Under the pieces are notes generated by a model. It was not told where the DNA came from, searched no databases, and was given only the letters and a program-made list of their open reading frames with translations. Of a DNA stretch of 64,000 nt, positions 58,478 through 64,000 are shown piece after piece (position 1 is the stretch's first letter; each line of letters begins with the position of its first letter). Source of the stretch: Warburgia ugandensis (lineage: Eukaryota; Streptophyta; Magnoliopsida; Canellales; Canellaceae); NCBI GenBank assembly GCA_035236585.1, contig CP141138.1:27043437-27107436 (forward strand). The letters run 5' to 3'. A program made the translations under genes and the position numbers.

Positions 58478-61400
58478 TTACATGGAGTTCTTGCTTAGGT
58501 CTACTGTGCTTTGGCTATCGCAATAGATAACATGCTTGCTTTGCTTGAGTCCCAATTCTCGAAGAAATCCTTTCAACCATATTATCTCCTTTTCTACAGC
58601 GCAACACACTTCTATAGCTTGGATTGCCAAGAGATATCGTCCCGGAAAAGTAAATAGGTATTTAGACATGGACCTTCTACAACCAAGGTCACCTGCCATA
58701 TCGGAGTTAGTAAAGTCTTCTAAAATTAGGTTAGAACTTCCCTTCAAATACCTCAAGATCCACTTAACTGCTTTCCTGTGCTCCTTTCTAGTACTATCAA
58801 GAAATCTGCTCATGATGCCCACTGTGTGAGCAATATCCAGCATGGTGCAGACTATAGCATACATCAGACGCCCAACTGTTGAGGAGTAGGGGACATCTGT
58901 CATATCTTCTTTCTCTTCTATAGTAGTAGGACATGCCATCTTGCTCAACTTCATATGACCAATAAGGAGGGTATTAACAGGCTTAGAATCTTTCATGTTG
59001 AACTGTTCAGGCACTTGTTCAACATACTTTTCCTGTGACAGCCACAATCTTTGTTTATTCCTATCACAAACAATTTTTATCCCTAAAATTTGTTGTACTG
59101 GTTGAGATTTTTCATATAAAATTCTTTGGACATCTCCCCTTTAATTCAACCAATTAAGTGTTCTGTCCTACAATCAACATGTCATCAACATAAATCAATA
59201 AAATTATAAAATTGTTATTAGAGAATCTTTTGAAGTAAACACATGGATCAGACTGTGTTTTCCTGTAACCATTATTCGTCATGAATGAGTTGAATTTCTT
59301 ATACCGCTGCCTCGGTGCTTGCTTCAAACTACGGAGATTCTTATTTAATTTACGCAACATGTGTTGTTTCTTTTTAACTTCAAAACCTTTCAACTGATCC
59401 ATATAAATCTCTTCCTCCAAGCCACCATGAGGGAATGTAGTCTTCACATCTAACTACTCAAGCTCAAGGTCCATGCTAGTTGCTAAACTAAGAATAGCTT
59501 GAATAGATGTCATTTTAATAACAAGTGAAAATATTTCATCAAAATCAATACCTTCTTTTGTCCAAAACCTTTTACCACCATTCGAGCCTTGTGTTTTACT
59601 AGCTTGCCATTGCCATCCCTCTTGAGCTTATAAACCCACTTGCACTTCAGTGACTTCTTGCCTTTTGGAAGGTCAACTAACTCATACATTCCATTCTTCT
59701 GCAAATAATTCATCTCTTCTTTCATGGTCTGTAACTGGTAACTCTTATCAGGATGAGTTAGTACTTCTTTGAAATTCTCTACCTCCCCCTCATCAGTAAT
59801 GAGGATATACTCATAAGTAGGATATCCCGATGATGGTTGTTGCACTCTTTCTGATCACCTTGGATGCAGTTGAGAGATCTCTATAGGGGAGTGTTGCTTC
59901 CCCTGCTCAACATTTGTTACTTCTTATGTGTCTTTTTCACCTCTTCCTCTATGTGTCCTTCTTCTGTAGCATTATTAGGAAGAGAAGGACTTGTTAAATA
60001 GCTGGTTATAATATTATCTATATACCTAGTCTTCTATTCATCTCCATGTGCTCTAATCTCAATTCACGGAAAACCACATCTCTGCTACTGATGATCTTCT
60101 TCTTTTCTGGGTTCCATAACCTGTAGCCAAATTCTTCATCTCCATAACTGACAAATATGCATGGTGTTGTCTTGTCATTTAGTTTGGTACTCTGCTCCTT
60201 TGGCACTTGCACAAATGCTTTACATATGAATACCTTTATGTAAGAATATAAGACATCTGTTCTCAACCAAACTTTCTCTGGGATGTCAAAATTCAAGGGA
60301 GCCGATGGAGACCTATTAATGACATAGTAGGTTGTGCAAGTTGCTTCACCTCACAATGACTTAGGTAGGTTAGCCATTTTGAGCATACATTCGATCTTCT
60401 CTACAATGGTGTGGTTGATCCTTTCAGCTACACCATTATGTTGTGGAGTACTAGGAACTGTCTTTTCATGCAGAATTTCATGTTTTGAATAGTAATTCTC
60501 AAATTTCCTTACTCGTTCCATTGTGTATTCGAAGGCACTTCAACTTTCGATTAGTTTCTCTTTCCACCATGGCATGGAATTTCTAAAAAATGCTGCAATA
60601 CCTGGTCCATTGTTCTCAAGAAATAAACCCACAATTTACGTGAAACATTATCAATACATGTAATAAAATATTTGTTACCTCTTATAGTATTCATCTCAAA
60701 TGGACCACAAATGTCATAATAAACTATATCCAAAATATTAGTCCTTTTATTAGAAGACTTCTGGAATGAAACTCTATGTTGTTTGCCGTATAAACAATAA
60801 TAACAGGGATTTATGTTTTTACCTTCAATGGATGGAATAGGATTTTTTTTTTGTGCCAGAATCTGCAACCCTTTCTTATTGATATGAGCCAATCTCTTGT
60901 GCCACAAATCTAGTGAGATGTTATCCTCTATCGCATTCAATACCTACTTATAAACTAAATATCTGTTTTGATGTACAACAAGCCTTCCCTTTTGCAATTG
61001 CCAATGACTCTTTGATAAGTTTCCACTTTCGATTGCTAAAATGGCTCTCAATGTCTTCTCGATCTAGAGTAATTCTTGAAATTAAATTCATTCGTAAATC
61101 AGGAACATGACATACCTCTTTTAGGGTCAATGTGCAATTGACATTTGTCTTTATATAGATTTCACCAATGCCTGTGATCTTTGAGTAGCTAGCATTGCCC
61201 ATTTTCACTATTCCAAAATCTCTAGCTCTGTAAGTGCTAAAGAATTCCTTCATAAGAGTAGCATGATAGGATGCCACCGTGTCAACTACACACTTAGTTT
61301 CCAGCATGTGCAAACACTCCTCTTTGTTATCAATCGAGGAGAGCACCACTATTTTCTCTTGTTTTGTTGAAGTCGTAGTGATCTTTCTTCTGGCTTCAAC

Positions 61401-62134
61401 AATGTCACATTATGTAACCCGACTAGCCATACTTGTGACATTTGATTCTGTTTCTAGACTTAAATCTATATGATTAGGACTTGTCATGATGTTTGGAATT
61501 GTTGCAATTGTTGAAACTTCGATTCTTGCTCCTTGATTTGTCCTCTGTGACGAGAGCTTGCTAGTGGTTTTTGACTTTTTCATTCTCATGTTCAACAAAA
61601 GCACAGATGTCACATCGTGCAACTAAATTGTATCTCGTCCATGTAATATCATCGTCAAGAAATTATCATAGGAAGGTGATAAGGAGTTTAATAATATCAC
61701 AACTTTATCTTCCTCTTCAACTTTAAGACTGAGGTTTCCTAGCTGCACAATTAACCATTAAAAACATTCAAATATGACAAAAAGTTTGTAGCTTTGCTCA
61801 TCTGGAGTGCATACAACTGCTTCTTCAGTTAGAATTTATTTGTCATGGTTTTTGACATGTATAGTCCCTCCAATCTGGTCCAGATTTCATTAGCACTTTA
61901 CAAATCATTTATGTTGTTGATGACTTCATTTGATAGGTGTAGTCTAATTACGCTTGTAGCTCTCTTGTCTATAGCTGTCCAGTCATTGTTTGACATGGAT
62001 TCTGATTTTTTTTCTTTACTGTCTAGTGTCTTATGTACACCTTGTTGGGTGGGCACATCCTTCATTTGCCCTTGCCATGTAGAAAAATTATCGTCACTGG
62101 TAAATTTCTCCACATCATATTTTACCATTGTCAT
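58478..62134 (-). pseudogene. Copia gag-pol polyprotein, decayed
   Basis: Minus-strand frames in order: gag (FTSDDNFSTWQGQMKDV); protease (VDTVASYHAT, where DSGAS-type is expected); integrase zinc-binding part (LDLWHKRLAHINKKGLQIL) and core start (YYDICGPFEMNTIRGNKYF); integrase C-terminal side (TTPCIFVSYGDEEFGYRLW); reverse transcriptase (KWVYKLKRDGNGKLVKHKAR, LLIYVDDMLIVG with the YVDD core kept); RNase H (LDIAHTVGIMSRFL, AVEKEIIWLKGFLREL, VIYCDSQSTVDLSKN). The gag start resembles Tork-lineage elements, an inference only. Many frameshifts and stops separate the pieces. Confidence 0.92.
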
Positions 62135-62235
62135 TTTTAAAGTTACTGTGAATAACCTGGTACAGTGCCCCCTACACTAGCAATTAAGAAAAGTACCACA
62201 TGAATAGTAAACCACTACCCAAACTTTGATACTAT

Positions 62236-62873
62236 TGTTGGGTCCCACAGTACCCATTAGGTAAATAATGGTAACTTCAAAAAAGTAAGTAAAATGGGTA
62301 AATAAGCTATAAATAAGGACAAAATTTTTTCATGAAAAGTCCTCTAATAAGGAGGTAAAAACCATGGGGTACACCCAACAAAATCTTTAATAAAGGATTT
62401 ACAAGAAATGATGGTCACAAATTTCGCCTAAAAATATGAGACACCCACAAACAAGAGAGGTACAAAGAAACAATTGGGTAAATAATAAAGCCCAATAATT
62501 TACTCCCACAACTTTCCCACTCTTGCAAGATAAGGAAACACCTCTCATAAACACACTTCAAAATTTGCTTGGTATCCTCTCTGTGCAGTTCTTAGATTTG
62601 ATGCTCTCATTATGATGCCGGGATCTTCGCATGAGCTCCTTTGTTTATAGAGATCTTCTGAGCCTCATTTATTGCAATTGCTAGCTTGCCCATTGATTGG
62701 GCATGCAAGGTTTGCATTCATAGATCTTGGCTGGTGTCGCATTAATGAAGTCAACTGTTTGGTACTTCTTCCTTTGATGATTGGTGCCGCATTTGTTGAA
62801 AAAAATTAGAGGCAAAATCATCTTTGGACTTTGCTTCTCTTATGGGTGTATGCACATGGGCTCGACCCCATCA
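62236..62873 (-). repeat. 5' LTR of the copia element
   Basis: In plus orientation TGTTGGGTCCCACAGTACCC ... CGACCCCATCA; 638 bp. On the minus strand it starts TGATGGGGTC and ends CCCAACA. Confidence 0.9.
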
Positions 62874-62878
62874 CTTCT

Positions 62879-64000
62879 CCTTAACAACAACCATAGGTCT
62901 CCATTTTCCATTGAAGCAATGATATTTTGTTCAAGCCAACCATCCCATACTGTTGCCATTAGGTTGTGTACTTTGCCTCTCAATGCCATCTTTGTAATCT
63001 CATTGGGAAAAATGTTTATCTTATTTGATAAAGCGTAGCATAGGCCAAACTTCAAAAGGATAAATTTCCAAACACCAAAGATCAATGGGCATAATAGCGT
63101 CAAATGGTCATGTGTTTCTGAGTTTACTTTGCAGAAAAAACACTATTATGACCATACACACCTCTAGCTTGAAGCTTTTCAAACTTGAAGATCTTGTTAA
63201 GTCCTGCCATCCATATAGAAAATAAAACTCTAGAGGGTGCTGAGTTCATTCCTGAATTCCAGATGGTCTTTGTACAAATGCATTTCTCATCTTGACTCGA
63301 AAAAGTGGCATGGACGAATTTTATAGTGAAAACCCCTCTCTAATTAGGGCGCCATATAATACAGTCATCCATATTTTCTTTTACAAACTTAGAAATTTCC
63401 TTCATCCATTCAAGAGTTCTTATCCACCCAGGAATTCCTATTGGTCGATACTATGTATGGTCTTGACTACATGTCTTTGGAGCATTGATCTTGGTGCCAC
63501 AAGTCTATCCAAAATTTTATTTGGAACCCATTGCGAACATGCATATTTGAGTGCTCCTTTAAAAATTCAAGTTTTCTTGCACATATTGTTCCAAATTGCC
63601 AAGTCATTTTGACACTCAAGTCTCTCTAAGTTGATCCTTTGCCCATATGCAATTTCATAGGCTCTCACAATTGCCTTTATCGTAACCCCTTGATCTTTTT
63701 CATTTGCAAAAACTAAAAGTGTATCATCCGTAAATTGCAAATGTGAGATGGAGAAGCTAGAGTTTGGATCCTTGAGCCTTGAGTAAAGATTATTTTCCAA
63801 AGCTTTTTTCATAATGCTATTTAGCATCTCTTCGTTTGGCAAGAAGAGATGCAATGATAGAAGGGTCGTCTTGTCATACTCCTCTTGAACTCTTGAAGTA
63901 ACCATGGGGATAGCCATTTATAAGAATTAAGAACTATGCTGAATTTATGCACTTGGATATCCAGCTCTTCCATTTGTTCTTCTAAAAAATTGTCTAACAC
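62879..64000 (-). pseudogene. L1-type LINE ORF2: reverse transcriptase end and zf-RVT region (runs off the window)
   Basis: On the minus strand from the window edge: ISHLQFTDDTLLVFANE (RT motif with F-x-DD kept), AYGQRINLERLE, then broken sequence, then VNSETHDHLTLLCPLIFGVW, KFILLKFG and MENGDLWLLLRR, which match the zinc-binding region that follows RT in plant L1 elements. It is interrupted at 62878 by the copia insertion and resumes at 52639. Stops and frameshifts show it is inactive. The 5' part lies outside the window. Confidence 0.85.

Larger units (their letters stand above)
52645..62873 (-). mobile_element. Ty1/copia retrotransposon, TSD CTTCT, with nested insertions
   Basis: CTTCT stands at 52640-52644 and 62874-62878. 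The order on the minus strand is 5' LTR (62873-62236), a primer-binding region right after the LTR (ATAGTATCAAAGTTTGGG, like the tRNA-Met type), gag, protease, integrase, RT and RNase H (the copia order), a purine tract GAAGGGGGTGATT, and the 3' LTR (58259-52645). The LTRs are 638 and about 654 bp and differ at nine of the first ~70 positions, so the insertion is old. The 3' LTR holds a later insertion (53241-58196). The host sequence is an L1 LINE. Confidence 0.92.

Noticed and set aside
1..64000. CRISPR arrays, bacterial operons, organelle inserts or rRNA/tRNA genes
   Set aside because: Nothing in the window has direct repeats with unique spacers, organelle gene motifs or structured RNA genes. 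The repeats seen are eukaryotic transposons and microsatellites.

Overview
The window is nuclear DNA of a seed plant, most likely a flowering plant. It is AT-rich, its genes are split by GT-AG introns or are plant-specific, and most of it is plant-type transposable elements: Ty1/copia, Ty3/gypsy of the Tat/Athila group, RTE- and L1-type LINEs, an Au-like SINE, a CACTA transposon and MITEs. The sequence alone does not fix the species.

Only two host genes are convincing. (1) An intronless C2H2 zinc-finger repressor gene lies on the minus strand at 2701-3582 (one QALGGH finger and three EAR-type LxLxL motifs). (2) A Golgi Qb-SNARE gene, GOS11, lies on the minus strand from its ATG at 25290 to its stop at 7416. 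I rebuilt it from five phase-0 exons (30+228+168+114+114 nt, 217 residues). Its first intron is 12,982 nt and its third 4,054 nt; both are packed with transposons. An RTE LINE with a 14-bp target duplication sits about 260 bp upstream of the GOS11 start codon.

Layout. 1-2700: palindromic transposon repeats, a hAT-like fragment and a foldback MITE. 2701-3582: zinc-finger gene. 3583-7415: no further gene seen. 7416-25290: GOS11 with a solo LTR in intron 3 and, in intron 1, an RTE copy inside an inverted-repeat element, a tandem LTR element split by another RTE copy that itself carries an element with long tandem repeats, and an Au-like SINE. 25553-27013: RTE copy. 27800-29666: second solo LTR. 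33166-34999: CACTA TNP2 remnant. 37062-51046: gag-only Tat/Athila-type element, minus strand, split by an RTE insertion in gag and a 4.96-kb LTR-type insertion in its 5' LTR. 52121 to the window end: an L1 LINE split by a copia element, whose 3' LTR is split by a second LTR-type element, which holds a third.

I found no new enzyme system, CRISPR array or gene cluster. The most informative content is the GOS11 gene model and a set of nested insertions, most with matching target-site duplications, which give a relative history of the locus. Coordinates and repeats were read by eye; family names rest on recognised protein motifs, not on searches.
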